Shown: positions 32,717 to 41,514, counted from the stretch's first letter. The stretch: DNA of 64,000 nucleotides from DASUCS01 sp041166385 (GCA_041166385.1 JBEEFW010000035.1:26164-90163); one strand, 5' to 3'. Notes: a model not told the origin generated them from the sequence alone. Translations and numbers: made by a program.

Positions 32717-33301
32717 ATGACCTCATCGACCGGGCGCCCGGTGCTCGTGTTCATCGGTCCATCGGCCAGCGGCAAGTCGAGCGTCGTGCGCGAGCTGCAC
32801 GACGCCGGCGTGATCACCGTGCACCCGACCTGGACCACCCGACCCCGCCGTCTCGACGAGACCGAAGGTTCTCCGGAGCATCGGTTCGTGACCCCTGCGG
32901 AGTTCGACGAGCTGTGCGCGCAGCACTTCTTCGTCGACACGGTTGCGATGTTCGGCCTTCCGCACCGCTACGGACTACCGCCGGTGCACGTGACCGAGTG
33001 CGGACCGATCGACGCCGTCATGTTGCGCGCCCCGCTGGTCGCTCGCTTCGCGCAGGTCGTGCCGCAGCACCTCGTGTACCAGATCGAGGACAACGCCGAC
33101 CGCACCCGTGCGCGGTTGATCGCACGGGGTTGCCCGTCCGCCGAGCTGGCGGCGCGCATCGACGACAACTACGACGAAATCATCGCCGGACGTCGGTTGG
33201 CGGATCGCGTGTTCGTCAACGACGGATCGATCGCCGAGCTCGTTGACAAGATCACGTCGGCGCTCCGCGCTGACGTCCTCCAGGAGCGGGGAGCAGCCTG
33301 A
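32717..33301 (+). CDS. Guanylate-kinase-like P-loop protein
   Basis: 194 aa. P-loop GPSASGKSS at residues 14-22, then HPTWTTRPRR matching the GMP-binding T(T)RxPR motif, RFVTPAEF and FGLPHRYGLP. The C-terminus has the LID region RTRARLIARG. Close to Gmk in layout and length. Whether it phosphorylates GMP is uncertain. Its stop overlaps the start of a tiny membrane protein (TGATG), which in turn overlaps a UbiA gene. Confidence 0.75.
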   Translation: MTSSTGRPVLVFIGPSASGKSSVVRELHDAGVITVHPTWTTRPRRLDETEGSPEHRFVTPAEFDELCAQHFFVDTVAMFGLPHRYGLPPVHVTECGPIDAVMLRAPLVARFAQVVPQHLVYQIEDNADRTRARLIARGCPSAELAARIDDNYDEIIAGRRLADRVFVNDGSIAELVDKITSALRADVLQERGAA

Positions 33302-33438
33302 TGAAGAAAGCCGGAAGTGCAGGGATCACGTTCGTGGGCCTGGTCCTCGTGGCCATGGTCGTCCTCGCCGGACTCGCTCTGTTCGCCTACGCCATCTTGA
33401 TCGTGATCGCCATGAACAACTTCGGGAGCAACAAGTGA
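33301..33438 (+). CDS. 45-aa single-pass membrane protein
   Basis: 45 aa: MKKAGSAGITF then a hydrophobic run of about 27 residues (VGLVLVAMVVLAGLALFAYA and on to about residue 37) and the tail NNFGSNK. The ATG overlaps the gmk-like stop by one base and its own stop overlaps the UbiA start (GTGA). This tight double coupling supports it as real, with a role tied to the prenyltransferase, for example an accessory subunit. No homolog is recognised. Confidence 0.6.
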   Translation: MKKAGSAGITFVGLVLVAMVVLAGLALFAYAILIVIAMNNFGSNK

Positions 33439-34514
33439 TCGCTCGCATTCGAATCCTCGTCCTGCTGACCCGCCCTGCCGTCGTGGTGCTGCTCGGGCTG
33501 TTCGCCATGGCCGGTGCGGCGCAGGCCGGTGCCGGTCACGACCGTGTGCTCCTGATGAAGGTGCTCGTCGTCGTCGTGAGCTTCCTGCTCTTCTCGGTCG
33601 TACTGAATGACTTGGCCGACGAAGCGATCGATCGCGTCAACCTCGCAGGCGATCGCCGCCGCCCGTTGGTCGCCGGCTCGAGCAGCCACACCGAGTTCGT
33701 CGCGATCGCCGTGACCGCAGGCGTGGTTGCAACAGCGACGGGTGCGATGCTGAGCGTGGCCGCGGTGGCGGTCGTGCTGGGTGGGCTCGCGCTGAGCGCG
33801 AGCTACTCGCTTCGACCGGTCCGCATCGCCGATCGCGGCGCGGTCGCGTCGATGCTCCTACCGGCCGGCTACGTCGCCGTGCCGTACCTCGTCGGCATCT
33901 TCAGCGTCCGCAGCCACCTCACGGCCAGCGATCTCGTGTTGCTCGGCGGTCTCTATGTCGGGTTCATCGGCCGCATCCTGCTGAAGGACTTCCGCGACGT
34001 GCGCGGCGACGCGCTGTTCGGCAAGCGCACGTTCCTCGTCCGCTACGGCCGTCGGCGGACGTGCCAAGTCGGTGCCGTGTGCTGGATCGCCGGCACGCTC
34101 ACGCTGGCCGGCGTTCGGGGAGTGAGTCTCGTGATGGTGGCGGCCTACATCGGCTTCGTCGGTGTGGCGCTCGGGCTTCTACGAGCGCTGTCGGTCGACC
34201 GTGGTGCCAGACGCGACGAGGCGATCATCTCGTCGATCGCGATCATCGGCCGCGGCATGATCGTGACGCTGATCGGCCACCTGTCGATGACCGATGCGCA
34301 TTGGTCCGCCGTCCCGTATCTCGCGGTGATGGCCACGCTGGCCATCGTGATGCTCGGTCAGGCGGCTGCGATGGCCCGGCGCGGCCCCACGTCTCGCCTC
34401 ACGGTCCCGGAGGAGTGGGTCGTAATGTCCGACGCATGGACCTCGCCGTCGCTCCTCCACTCGACGTCAACGATCTCCTCGTCGTCGAGCGAGCTCGTCT
34501 GCTCGACACGCTGA
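33435..34514 (+). CDS. UbiA-family prenyltransferase
   Basis: 359 aa, multi-pass membrane protein. The first aspartate motif NDLADEAID (Asn58, Asp59, Asp62, Asp66) and the second KDFRDVRGD bind the Mg-prenyl diphosphate. It transfers a prenyl group to an aromatic or lipid acceptor in the membrane. The GTG at 33435 overlaps the upstream small gene. The last about 26 codons overlap the next gene and look like its off-frame reading, so the true C-terminus may be shorter or a frameshift may be present. Confidence 0.85.
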   Translation: MIARIRILVLLTRPAVVVLLGLFAMAGAAQAGAGHDRVLLMKVLVVVVSFLLFSVVLNDLADEAIDRVNLAGDRRRPLVAGSSSHTEFVAIAVTAGVVATATGAMLSVAAVAVVLGGLALSASYSLRPVRIADRGAVASMLLPAGYVAVPYLVGIFSVRSHLTASDLVLLGGLYVGFIGRILLKDFRDVRGDALFGKRTFLVRYGRRRTCQVGAVCWIAGTLTLAGVRGVSLVMVAAYIGFVGVALGLLRALSVDRGARRDEAIISSIAIIGRGMIVTLIGHLSMTDAHWSAVPYLAVMATLAIVMLGQAAAMARRGPTSRLTVPEEWVVMSDAWTSPSLLHSTSTISSSSSELVCSTR

Positions 34515-35284
34515 GCGCACTCAGCGCGAGCGAGTGGGCCGCACCGACCGAATGTCCGGCGTGGGATGTGAAGGGCGTCGCGCTGCACATTCTCGGCGAC
34601 GACTTCTCGTTGCTCTCCCGCCAGCGCGACGAGGCGGTGAACTCGCTCGTCCTTCTCGCTGAGGAGCTTCCGGGGGTCGACTTCTCCACGCTGCTCAATA
34701 CGTTCAACGAGCAATGGGTGCACCTCGCGCAGTTCTTCGGCGCACCGCTCATCATCGAGTTGCTTCGGGTCACCGGCGACCTCACGGCCGAGTGGTATCG
34801 AACGGCGCCGGCCGATCAGCTCGGCGAGCCGGTGTTCTTCGTCGGGCCCGACCCTGCGCCGTACTGGATGATTGCCGCTCGCGAGTTCGGCGAGCGTTTC
34901 ATCCACCATTGTCAGATCGCGCGAGCGACCGGGCGTTCGGCTCCCGACGATCCGTCACTCGTCCTGCCGTTCATGGCCGGCGCGATGCGAGGGTTTCCCC
35001 AGACGCTGGCCCTGCTGGACGCGCCGGCGGGCTCGGCGGTGACGGTGCAGGTTGACGAGCGGGCGTGGACGATACGGCACGATCCCGGCGGCTGGGTCGT
35101 CTACGACGGTCGGCCCGACGACCCAACGGTCGACGTCCACATGACCGGAGCCGCCGCAACCGCGGTGTTCACTCGCGGGCTCGGACACGACGGCGTTCGC
35201 GCGGTTCTCGATGTGAAGGGTGCGCCTCCGCTGGCGCAACAGATCGGCGATGGTCTCGCCGCGTTCTTTGGCCGAGCGGACTAA
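34436..35284 (+). CDS. Maleylpyruvate isomerase N-terminal (DinB/MDMPI)-domain protein
   Basis: 282 aa from the ATG at 34436. An N-terminal four-helix DinB-like domain (VVERARLLDTLSALSASEWAAP, TECPAWDVKGVALHILGDDF, with His in the metal site and HHCQIARA later) is followed by a C-terminal SCP2-like segment (AVTVQVDERAWTI, VHMTGAAATAVFTRGLG). The architecture is that of mycothiol-dependent isomerase-type proteins of actinobacteria. It overlaps the UbiA reading frame by 79 nt, unusually long. Convergent with, and overlapping by 4 nt, the lyase gene. Confidence 0.8.
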   Translation: MDLAVAPPLDVNDLLVVERARLLDTLSALSASEWAAPTECPAWDVKGVALHILGDDFSLLSRQRDEAVNSLVLLAEELPGVDFSTLLNTFNEQWVHLAQFFGAPLIIELLRVTGDLTAEWYRTAPADQLGEPVFFVGPDPAPYWMIAAREFGERFIHHCQIARATGRSAPDDPSLVLPFMAGAMRGFPQTLALLDAPAGSAVTVQVDERAWTIRHDPGGWVVYDGRPDDPTVDVHMTGAAATAVFTRGLGHDGVRAVLDVKGAPPLAQQIGDGLAAFFGRAD

Positions 35285-36183
35285 GCCGCGGGGAACAGCC
35301 CCGCTTTGCTCAGCAGACCGGGCACTCGTTTGCCGAGCTGCTCCTCGATCCACGGCACGATCGCGGTGAGCCTCGCGAGGTCGAGACCTGTGTCGACACC
35401 CATGCGATCGAGCAGGTACGCCAGATCTTCGGTCGGGATGTTGCCGGTGGCGTTCGGCGCGAAGGGACAGCCGCCGATGCCGCCGAGGCTGGCATCGAGC
35501 GCATCCACGTCGGCTTCGACCGCGGCGTACGTGTTCGCGAGCCCGGTGTTGCGGGTGTTGTGGAAATGGGCGCGCAGCGCGACGTCGCCCATCACCGCCC
35601 GCGCGGCACCGAGGCGCTCGATGACGTCGGTCGGCACGGCCGCTCCGATGCTGTCGGCCAGTGCGATCTCGACCGCGCCCGCCGCGGCGCCGCGCTGGAC
35701 GATCTCCACGACCCGCGCGACGGGAACCTCGCCCTCGTACGGACAGCCGAAGCTGGCCGAGATCGTCAGCGTCGGCCGCATGCCCTCGGCCCGCGCCAGC
35801 GGCGCGATGTCTTCGAAGGCCCTCACCGTCTCGTCGCTCGTCGCCCCTTGATTGCGCTGCGCGAAGGTCTCGGTGGCCACCGCCACCACGTTGATCTCGC
35901 GCAGCCCGGCGGCCGCCGCCCGCTCGAAGCCGCGCCGGTTCAGGACGAGCCCGATGTACGTCACGTCGTCGCGGGGCGGGAGTCCGGCGAGCACGGCTTC
36001 GGCGTCAGCCATCTGCGGTACGCGCTTCGGGTTCACGAAGCTGCACACTTCGATGCGCCTGATACCGGCATCGACAGCGCGGTTGATCAACTCGATCTTG
36101 GTGGCGGTGTCGAGGATCGTGTCCTCCGATTGGAGTCCATCGCGCGGCGCCACCTCGACCACTTGCACGCGACGATCAGGCAT
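35281..36183 (-). CDS. Hydroxymethylglutaryl-CoA lyase-family protein
   Basis: 300 aa TIM barrel. VVEVAPRDGLQSE (catalytic Arg and Asp), SFVNPKRVPQMADAEAV, ASFGCPYEGEVP, HFHNTRNTG (metal His pair) and GGIGGCPFAPNATGN (catalytic Cys loop) are all in place. It cleaves HMG-CoA or a homologous 3-hydroxy-3-methyl acyl-CoA in leucine or terpenoid-type degradation. Distinguished from citramalate or isopropylmalate synthase by the GGCPFA loop. Neighbouring CoA-ligase genes fit a catabolic role. Confidence 0.88.
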   Translation of the reverse strand: MPDRRVQVVEVAPRDGLQSEDTILDTATKIELINRAVDAGIRRIEVCSFVNPKRVPQMADAEAVLAGLPPRDDVTYIGLVLNRRGFERAAAAGLREINVVAVATETFAQRNQGATSDETVRAFEDIAPLARAEGMRPTLTISASFGCPYEGEVPVARVVEIVQRGAAAGAVEIALADSIGAAVPTDVIERLGAARAVMGDVALRAHFHNTRNTGLANTYAAVEADVDALDASLGGIGGCPFAPNATGNIPTEDLAYLLDRMGVDTGLDLARLTAIVPWIEEQLGKRVPGLLSKAGLFPAA

Positions 36184-36246
36184 GCCTCATCGTCGCACAG
36201 CGGTGCAGCTCGCCGAGCTGGCGGAGACGGGAGGGTCCGCGCTCCG

Positions 36247-37044
36247 TCAGCCGGCGAGTTGCTCGGGCGCGCCGAGGGTGGGGAACTCGCTCGGGCTCGA
36301 CGGACGGTGCAGGTGGTAGCCCTGCGCCAGGTCGGGACCGAGCTCGGTGAGCGCGCTGAGCACTTCGGCAGTCTCGACTCCCTCGGCGACGACCTTCATG
36401 CCGAGGCTGTGCGCCAGCCGCGTGGTGAACACCACGATGTTGCGGTCGGTCGGCTCGTTGCACACATGCGACACGAACGACCGGTCGATCTTCACTTCGT
36501 CGAAGTGGAGCTGTTGCAGCCGGGACAACGACGACTCACCCATGCCGAAGTCGTCGAGGCTGAGGCGCACACCCATTCGCGACAGAGCGGTGAACGTGTC
36601 TCTCAGTTCACGGTTCTCGTGCGTGCAGGCGTGCTCCGTGATCTCGACGGTGAGCCGGTCGGGCGGAACGGCGTACTTCTCGAGCGCGGCCTCGACGGTG
36701 GCCGGCAGGTCGCTGCCGGCGAAGGCGGCGGCGGAGACGTTGACCGAGACGGGAACGTCGAAACCCCGGATCCGCCACTCGGCGCACTGGGCCACGGCCT
36801 CCTCGAGCACGACGTCGGTAATCAAGGCGCCGAGGCCACCCGTCATGGCCACCGCCAGGAACTCCGACGGCGGCAGGATGCCTCGGGTGGGATGGTCCCA
36901 GCGGATCAGCGCCTCCGCCCCGCGGACCACGCCGGTGCCGATGTCGAAGACCGCCTGGTAGTCGAGGAACAGCTCGCATTGCTCGACGCCCTGGAGCAGC
37001 TCCACGAGCGACGCCAAGGTCGCCGAATTGTCAGTCACCGCCAC
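36247..37044 (-). CDS. EAL-domain c-di-GMP phosphodiesterase
   Basis: 265 aa, one EAL domain without a GGDEF or sensor. Catalytic elements: AEALIRW, VSVNVSAAAF, TVEITEHAC, SLDDFGMGESSL, VKIDRSFVS and AEGVET, then AQGYHLHRPS. All metal and general-base positions look intact, so it should hydrolyse c-di-GMP. The GTG start is at 37044. The PAS-GGDEF gene at 51.6 kb is the only cyclase of this type in the window. Confidence 0.9.
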   Translation of the reverse strand: MAVTDNSATLASLVELLQGVEQCELFLDYQAVFDIGTGVVRGAEALIRWDHPTRGILPPSEFLAVAMTGGLGALITDVVLEEAVAQCAEWRIRGFDVPVSVNVSAAAFAGSDLPATVEAALEKYAVPPDRLTVEITEHACTHENRELRDTFTALSRMGVRLSLDDFGMGESSLSRLQQLHFDEVKIDRSFVSHVCNEPTDRNIVVFTTRLAHSLGMKVVAEGVETAEVLSALTELGPDLAQGYHLHRPSSPSEFPTLGAPEQLAG

Positions 37045-37135
37045 GACTGCACCTCCCGTTGCCCACGAGCTGCGCGTGCTTCCTCACGCCACGTAGTAGT
37101 CCTTTCGAACCAGGCTGTCAATGATCAGTCAGGTG

Positions 37136-37981
37136 TCAATACCGCAATTCGGCAACCACGGCGAAGTGGTCGCTGCCGAAAAGCCCGTCGTTCCGGGCCA
37201 CATCGCCGGTCACGGCGGTGCGCAGGACCTGACCGGCACCGCCGAGTTTGGGCCAGCCGACGAGCACGTAGTCGATCCGGGCGTCGGGCTCGAGGGCGGC
37301 GGCGCAGTACGGGTTGCGGGGGCCGACCGTCGCGCCGAAGCCCTCGGCGCCGGCCACCGCCCACGCATCGCGGAAGATCACGCCCGGCACCGGGACGGCG
37401 GCCAGGCCCGTGAGCATGCGGATCTCGTCGCTGGCGGGCTCGGCATTGAGGTCCCCGCAGAGGACCGCCGGGAAGGCTCGCGGGCTGTGAGCGCGCACGA
37501 CCTCGCACACCCTGCGGACCTGCGCTTGGCGGACGCCGCTCCAGTCGGCTCGCCACGACAGGTGCGTGCAGAAGACCTGGAACGCGCCGCGCGGCCCATC
37601 GATCTCGGTGAACAGGACCAGCCGTCGTTCGTCCTCATCCGTGTCGACCGCGCCACCACCTTCCATCGGAAGGTCGTCGACCTCGTGCCGGACGATCGGC
37701 CACCGGCTGAGGACGGCGTTGCCTGACCACCCGCCGTTCATGATGAACGCCCGCTCGTAGACGTAGGACATTCCGAGAGCCGACGCGAGCTCTGCGGGTT
37801 GTGAGCGCACGTCGTCCTCCCACGCCTCCTGCAAGCAGATGACGTCCGCGTCGATGGCTCTTAGGTTCGCCTCGATGATTGGTTGGCGCGCCTCCCACGG
37901 TCCGTAGCGGCCCCACACGTTCCATGTCGCGACGCGCAGTCGGGTGTCGATCAGCGGCCCGAAGCCTGGGTCCCAGCTCAC
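37136..37981 (-). CDS. Endonuclease/exonuclease/phosphatase-family protein
   Basis: 281 aa. RVATWNVWGRYG, DVICLQEAW, TDEDERRLVLFTEI, FCTHLSW, LCGDLNAEP and the closing GSDHFAVVAEL give all EEP/DNase I-fold catalytic residues. Soluble, no signal peptide; could act on a phosphodiester or phospholipid. The GTG start at 37981 overlaps the upstream mini-PaaK stop. Last gene of a minus-strand three-gene unit. Confidence 0.88.
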   Translation of the reverse strand: MSWDPGFGPLIDTRLRVATWNVWGRYGPWEARQPIIEANLRAIDADVICLQEAWEDDVRSQPAELASALGMSYVYERAFIMNGGWSGNAVLSRWPIVRHEVDDLPMEGGGAVDTDEDERRLVLFTEIDGPRGAFQVFCTHLSWRADWSGVRQAQVRRVCEVVRAHSPRAFPAVLCGDLNAEPASDEIRMLTGLAAVPVPGVIFRDAWAVAGAEGFGATVGPRNPYCAAALEPDARIDYVLVGWPKLGGAGQVLRTAVTGDVARNDGLFGSDHFAVVAELRY

Positions 37982-38622
37982 GCGGGCACGATCCGCGGTC
38001 CGTCGCGGCCGCACGAGCACGGATCGTCGACGACGTGACCGACCACATCGGTCGCCAGTTGCATTGATGGCGTCAAACGCGGCGCGATGTTCGTGATCGC
38101 CACACGGTCGCCCGATTGGTCGACGCGCCATTTCGCGGTGTCGTAGTGCGCTCCCGACCGCGCCTCGCACTCGAACGCACTCGTCGGGCCGAGACGCAGC
38201 CACCAGCGCGAGGAGGGGACCGCGTCGCGCGCGAAACGGTCGGTGACGGCGACGACGGGAACCTCGTCGAAGACGCCATGATCGAGTGCGGTCAGGATTG
38301 TCTCGTTGACACCGACGACGGCGTCGGGCCGCAACTGTCGGATGAGCGACGCGGTGCGAAACGCGTCGCCCTCGCTCGCGTCGCACGACGACCAGCGCGC
38401 GCTGAGCCGTCCGGCAGCGAGCTCGAGCGGCGCGACGTGGATGGTCTCTGCGAGGCGCGACACGATGAGCACGAGGCCGCCCTCGCTGATGCCGAGCATG
38501 CGCAGGTGTTCGACCGCCGACTCGGTCTCGTCGACGATGTCCTCCGGGGCGACCGGCCACGGCGCGGACCCGACGGTGCCGATGCCCCAGACCTTCGGTA
38601 CGGGAACGGGGCGCGCCGTCAT
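37978..38622 (-). CDS. Truncated PaaK-like adenylate-forming-fold protein
   Basis: 214 aa. The C-terminal half (RVAITNIAPRLTPSMQL, then DDPCSCGRDGPRIVP) matches the end of the large domain of PaaK-type ligases, where PLIRYRTGD and CxCGR occur. The N-terminal half resembles the central nucleotide domain (GISEGGLVLIVSRLAETIH, RPDAVVGVNETIL). It lacks the SSGTTG loop and the C-terminal lid. It starts inside the stop of the full-length PaaK gene (ATGA), so it may be a partner subunit or a decaying duplicate. Confidence 0.6.
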   Translation of the reverse strand: MTARPVPVPKVWGIGTVGSAPWPVAPEDIVDETESAVEHLRMLGISEGGLVLIVSRLAETIHVAPLELAAGRLSARWSSCDASEGDAFRTASLIRQLRPDAVVGVNETILTALDHGVFDEVPVVAVTDRFARDAVPSSRWWLRLGPTSAFECEARSGAHYDTAKWRVDQSGDRVAITNIAPRLTPSMQLATDVVGHVVDDPCSCGRDGPRIVPA

Positions 38623-39914
38623 TGCTTCACGACCCGAGGGATCTTGTGCGGCGGTCCCTGACGCAGCAGCACTGCCTGTTCGACGAGCTCGACATCGGGC
38701 CGCACACCGAGAAGGGCCTCGACCGCGTCCTCGACCCGACCGCGCAGGTCGGGGGCCAACCGGGCGTAGCCCACCCGCAGGCGGAGACGATCGAGGTCGC
38801 GCGCCGTCCTCACGATCTGGAAGAGACCCGCGGCCGTCTCGGGCACGTCCTCGATGGCGGGCCACACGTCGATCGGCAACACGGAGCGACCGTCGACGAC
38901 GACCTCGTCGCTCTTGCGGCCCATCGGCCACACCCGTCCGTGCGTCCGTCCGCACGCGCACGGCTCGCGTGTGAACCGGACGAGGTCGTCGGAGCGGTAG
39001 CGCACGAGCGGTGAGACGAGGTTCATCAGCGTGGTCGACACCAACTCACCGCGCTCGCCGTCCGCCACCGGCTCGTCACCATCGGGATCGAGCACTTCGA
39101 TGATGGCGGTGTCCTCCCACACGTGACAGCCGTTGTGCTCGCGGCACTCGGTGGCTGCACCGACGTCGCCGACGCCCGTGTGATCGAAGAGTTCGAGGCC
39201 CCACGAGTCGACCAGCCGCCGGGCCCTCGGCCCCAAGGGCTCGCCGGCGTACACGATGCCGCGGTACGACGCGAACGCGCTCCCGATGTCGACGCCGCTC
39301 TCGGCGAGCTGTTCGAGCGCGATCACCAGCGGGCCGGAGAGGTTGTACCAACCGGTCGGCTGGAACTGCCGGCTCAGCTCGATCAGGCGGGGGAGCTCAG
39401 CGGGATCGTGGTCGACGAACACAGGCGTGGCGCCGATGCCGCGCATGGTCCAATGAATGGCTGGACCGCGGTACGTGAACAGCATCTCGACGAACGCGTC
39501 GCCGGGCCGGACACCGAGCTCCCAGAACTCGCGGGCGAGGATCGTGGGGCCTTCGCGCCCGGCGAACGGCGCCAGCGTCGGGTCACCGGTCGTACCACTC
39601 GTCGAGAAGATCGCGCCGAACACGCCCGGCGTCGCGAGATCGATGGCCAGCATTCCGCCGTACGGATCGCCGCGGTCGTCGCGAAAGTGACGCATCGCGT
39701 CCTTGTCGATGTAGGGGACCTGGTCGCGGAACGCATCCATGGAGTCGATCGCGTCGGGCGTCACACCGGCGCGATCCCAGGCATCCCGGATGAGCGGAGC
39801 CCGCTCGTAGGCCCACGGCAGGAGCTCACCGAGCTTCTCCTCTTGGAGCGCGTCGAGCTCCGCTCGCGGGAGGCATTCGATGTCGGCCTCCCAGTAGCGG
39901 TCCGCGTCGACCAT
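38619..39914 (-). CDS. Phenylacetate-CoA ligase (PaaK)-family protein
   Basis: 431 aa. The AMP-binding loop FSTSGTTGDPTLAP, YAGEPLGP, HTGVGDVGAATEC, LVSPLVRYRSDDLVRF and CACGRTHGRV are the expected landmarks of PaaK/coenzyme F390 synthetase-like ligases. It would activate a carboxylic acid to its CoA thioester. I prefer ATG 39914 over the upstream start at 39932, which would overlap the divergent gene. Head of the operon running to the EEP gene. Confidence 0.85.
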   Translation of the reverse strand: MVDADRYWEADIECLPRAELDALQEEKLGELLPWAYERAPLIRDAWDRAGVTPDAIDSMDAFRDQVPYIDKDAMRHFRDDRGDPYGGMLAIDLATPGVFGAIFSTSGTTGDPTLAPFAGREGPTILAREFWELGVRPGDAFVEMLFTYRGPAIHWTMRGIGATPVFVDHDPAELPRLIELSRQFQPTGWYNLSGPLVIALEQLAESGVDIGSAFASYRGIVYAGEPLGPRARRLVDSWGLELFDHTGVGDVGAATECREHNGCHVWEDTAIIEVLDPDGDEPVADGERGELVSTTLMNLVSPLVRYRSDDLVRFTREPCACGRTHGRVWPMGRKSDEVVVDGRSVLPIDVWPAIEDVPETAAGLFQIVRTARDLDRLRLRVGYARLAPDLRGRVEDAVEALLGVRPDVELVEQAVLLRQGPPHKIPRVVKQ

Positions 39915-39925
39915 GCTGGTCACCG

Positions 39926-41443
39926 GTGGCACCGGTGGACGTCCTGCACGACCTGACGCTCGTTGCGCTCCTGCAGGAGCACCGGCGCAGCTATCCCGAC
40001 CGCGCCGCCGTGGTGTGCGGTGCAGATCGGTACACGTGGCCCGAGATGGACGAGCGTGTCGCGCGACTTGCTGCCGCGCTCGAGTCCGATGGTGTTGCGG
40101 CTGGCGATCGCGTGCTGTGGCTCGGCCAGAACTGTCATCGCGTGCTCGAGCTGCTGCTCGCGTGCGGGCGGTTGGGTGCGATCTTCTGTCCGGCGAACTG
40201 GCGGCAGTCGGCGACGGAACTCGCGTTCGTGATCGACGACGTGCAGCCGGCGGTCGTCGTCTGGCAGGACGAGGAGGTCGGCGCGGTGGTCGCCGACGCG
40301 CGTGCGCTCAGCGCCGCGTCCGATCGTGCCCGCTGGATCCAACACGACGGAGACGGTGCGTACGAGGCCTACCTCGCGACGCACGAAACGGCCGCGGACA
40401 CGGTGTCGACCGATCCGTTCACCCCCGTGTTGCTGCTCTACACAGCGGCGTTCGACGGCACACCGAACGGAGCGCTCCTCACCCACGCGGGCATCATCGC
40501 TCAGAACCTCGTGTTCATGGGCTTGAACCGCGTGACGACCGACGACGTGTATCTGAACTCCGGGCCTCTGTTCCACATCGGCACGTTCTGGAACACACTC
40601 GTCACGTTTCACGCCGGTGGAACCAACGTGTTCGTACGTCGCGTCGATGTCGAGGAGATATGCCGGCTCATCGAGGCCGAACGGTGCACCGGTGCGTACC
40701 TGTTGCCGCAGACCCGCGAGCAGATCAACGAGGCGAACCGGGATGGCCGTTGGGACTTGAGCACGTTGGAGGACCGCGAGCTGACCCCGTGGTGGCGCAG
40801 GCCCGGCGGCTACGGGCAGACCGAGCTCGTCGGCATGGCGACCTACATGTGCATCGGCGGCGACGCGCTCGGCGTCCATGGACGGCCCCATCCGTTCGTG
40901 CAGATACGGATCGTCGACGAGGACGGCGACGAGCTCGCCCCAGGTGAAGTGGGGGAGATCGTGGTGCGCGGACCGACCGTGATGGCGGGCTATCACGCCC
41001 GTCCCGAGCTCACCGCGGCCCGCCAGCGCGGCCACTGGCACCACACGAACGACCTCGGGCGGCGCGAGTCGGACGGGTCGATCACCTTCGTCGGGCCTCG
41101 GACGACGATGATCAAGTCGGCCGCCGAGAACATCTATCCCGCGGAGGTCGAGGGCTGCCTCATTGCCCATCCGGCGGTGCGCGAGGCGGCGGTGATCGGC
41201 GTGCCCGACCCGGTGTGGACGCAAAGCGTCACTGCGATCATCGCGTTGCATGCCGGCGCGGCCGCAACGGCGGAGGAGATCATCGAGCACTGCCGCGCCC
41301 ACATCGCGTCGTACAAGAAGCCCCGCACCATCGAGTTCGTCGACGCCCTGCCGCGCCTGCCGAGTGGCGCCGTCGACCGTGACACGCTCGACACGACGTT
41401 CGGCGGCGGCGGCTACCCCGGCGGCACCAACCGCTCCGCCTGA
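39926..41443 (+). CDS. AMP-binding acyl-CoA synthetase with altered catalytic motifs
   Basis: 505 aa, ANL superfamily. Order: EMDERVARLAAAL (N-domain), P-loop LLLYTAAFDGTPNGALLTH (Tyr172; lacks the usual lysine of TSGTTGxPKG), GGYGQTELVG, TNDLGRR and KSAAENIYPAEVE. The C-terminal A10 motif reads LPSGAVDRD, with Ala482 where catalytic Lys is expected. The chain ends GGGGYPGG. Similar motif variants occur in a mycobacterial FadD subgroup as I recall; activity needs testing. It starts 11 bp from the divergent PaaK gene. Confidence 0.82.
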   Translation: MAPVDVLHDLTLVALLQEHRRSYPDRAAVVCGADRYTWPEMDERVARLAAALESDGVAAGDRVLWLGQNCHRVLELLLACGRLGAIFCPANWRQSATELAFVIDDVQPAVVVWQDEEVGAVVADARALSAASDRARWIQHDGDGAYEAYLATHETAADTVSTDPFTPVLLLYTAAFDGTPNGALLTHAGIIAQNLVFMGLNRVTTDDVYLNSGPLFHIGTFWNTLVTFHAGGTNVFVRRVDVEEICRLIEAERCTGAYLLPQTREQINEANRDGRWDLSTLEDRELTPWWRRPGGYGQTELVGMATYMCIGGDALGVHGRPHPFVQIRIVDEDGDELAPGEVGEIVVRGPTVMAGYHARPELTAARQRGHWHHTNDLGRRESDGSITFVGPRTTMIKSAAENIYPAEVEGCLIAHPAVREAAVIGVPDPVWTQSVTAIIALHAGAAATAEEIIEHCRAHIASYKKPRTIEFVDALPRLPSGAVDRDTLDTTFGGGGYPGGTNRSA

Positions 41444-41460
41444 CCCCGACCCCTCGAGCG

Positions 41461-41508
41461 AAATCCCATTCATACGTACACAAAAATGTGTACGTATGAA
41501 TGGGAATT
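41461..41508. repeat. 48-nt palindrome, family 1 copy B (likely bidirectional terminator)
   Basis: Arms 41461-41482 and 41487-41508 pair at 21 of 22 positions with loop AAAA. It reads AAATCCCATTCATACG and its complement. Lies between the convergent acyl-CoA synthetase (ending 41443) and the DUF35 gene (ending 41515). Base changes relative to copy A are matched on both arms. Confidence 0.85.
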
Positions 41509-41514
41509 GCGTTG

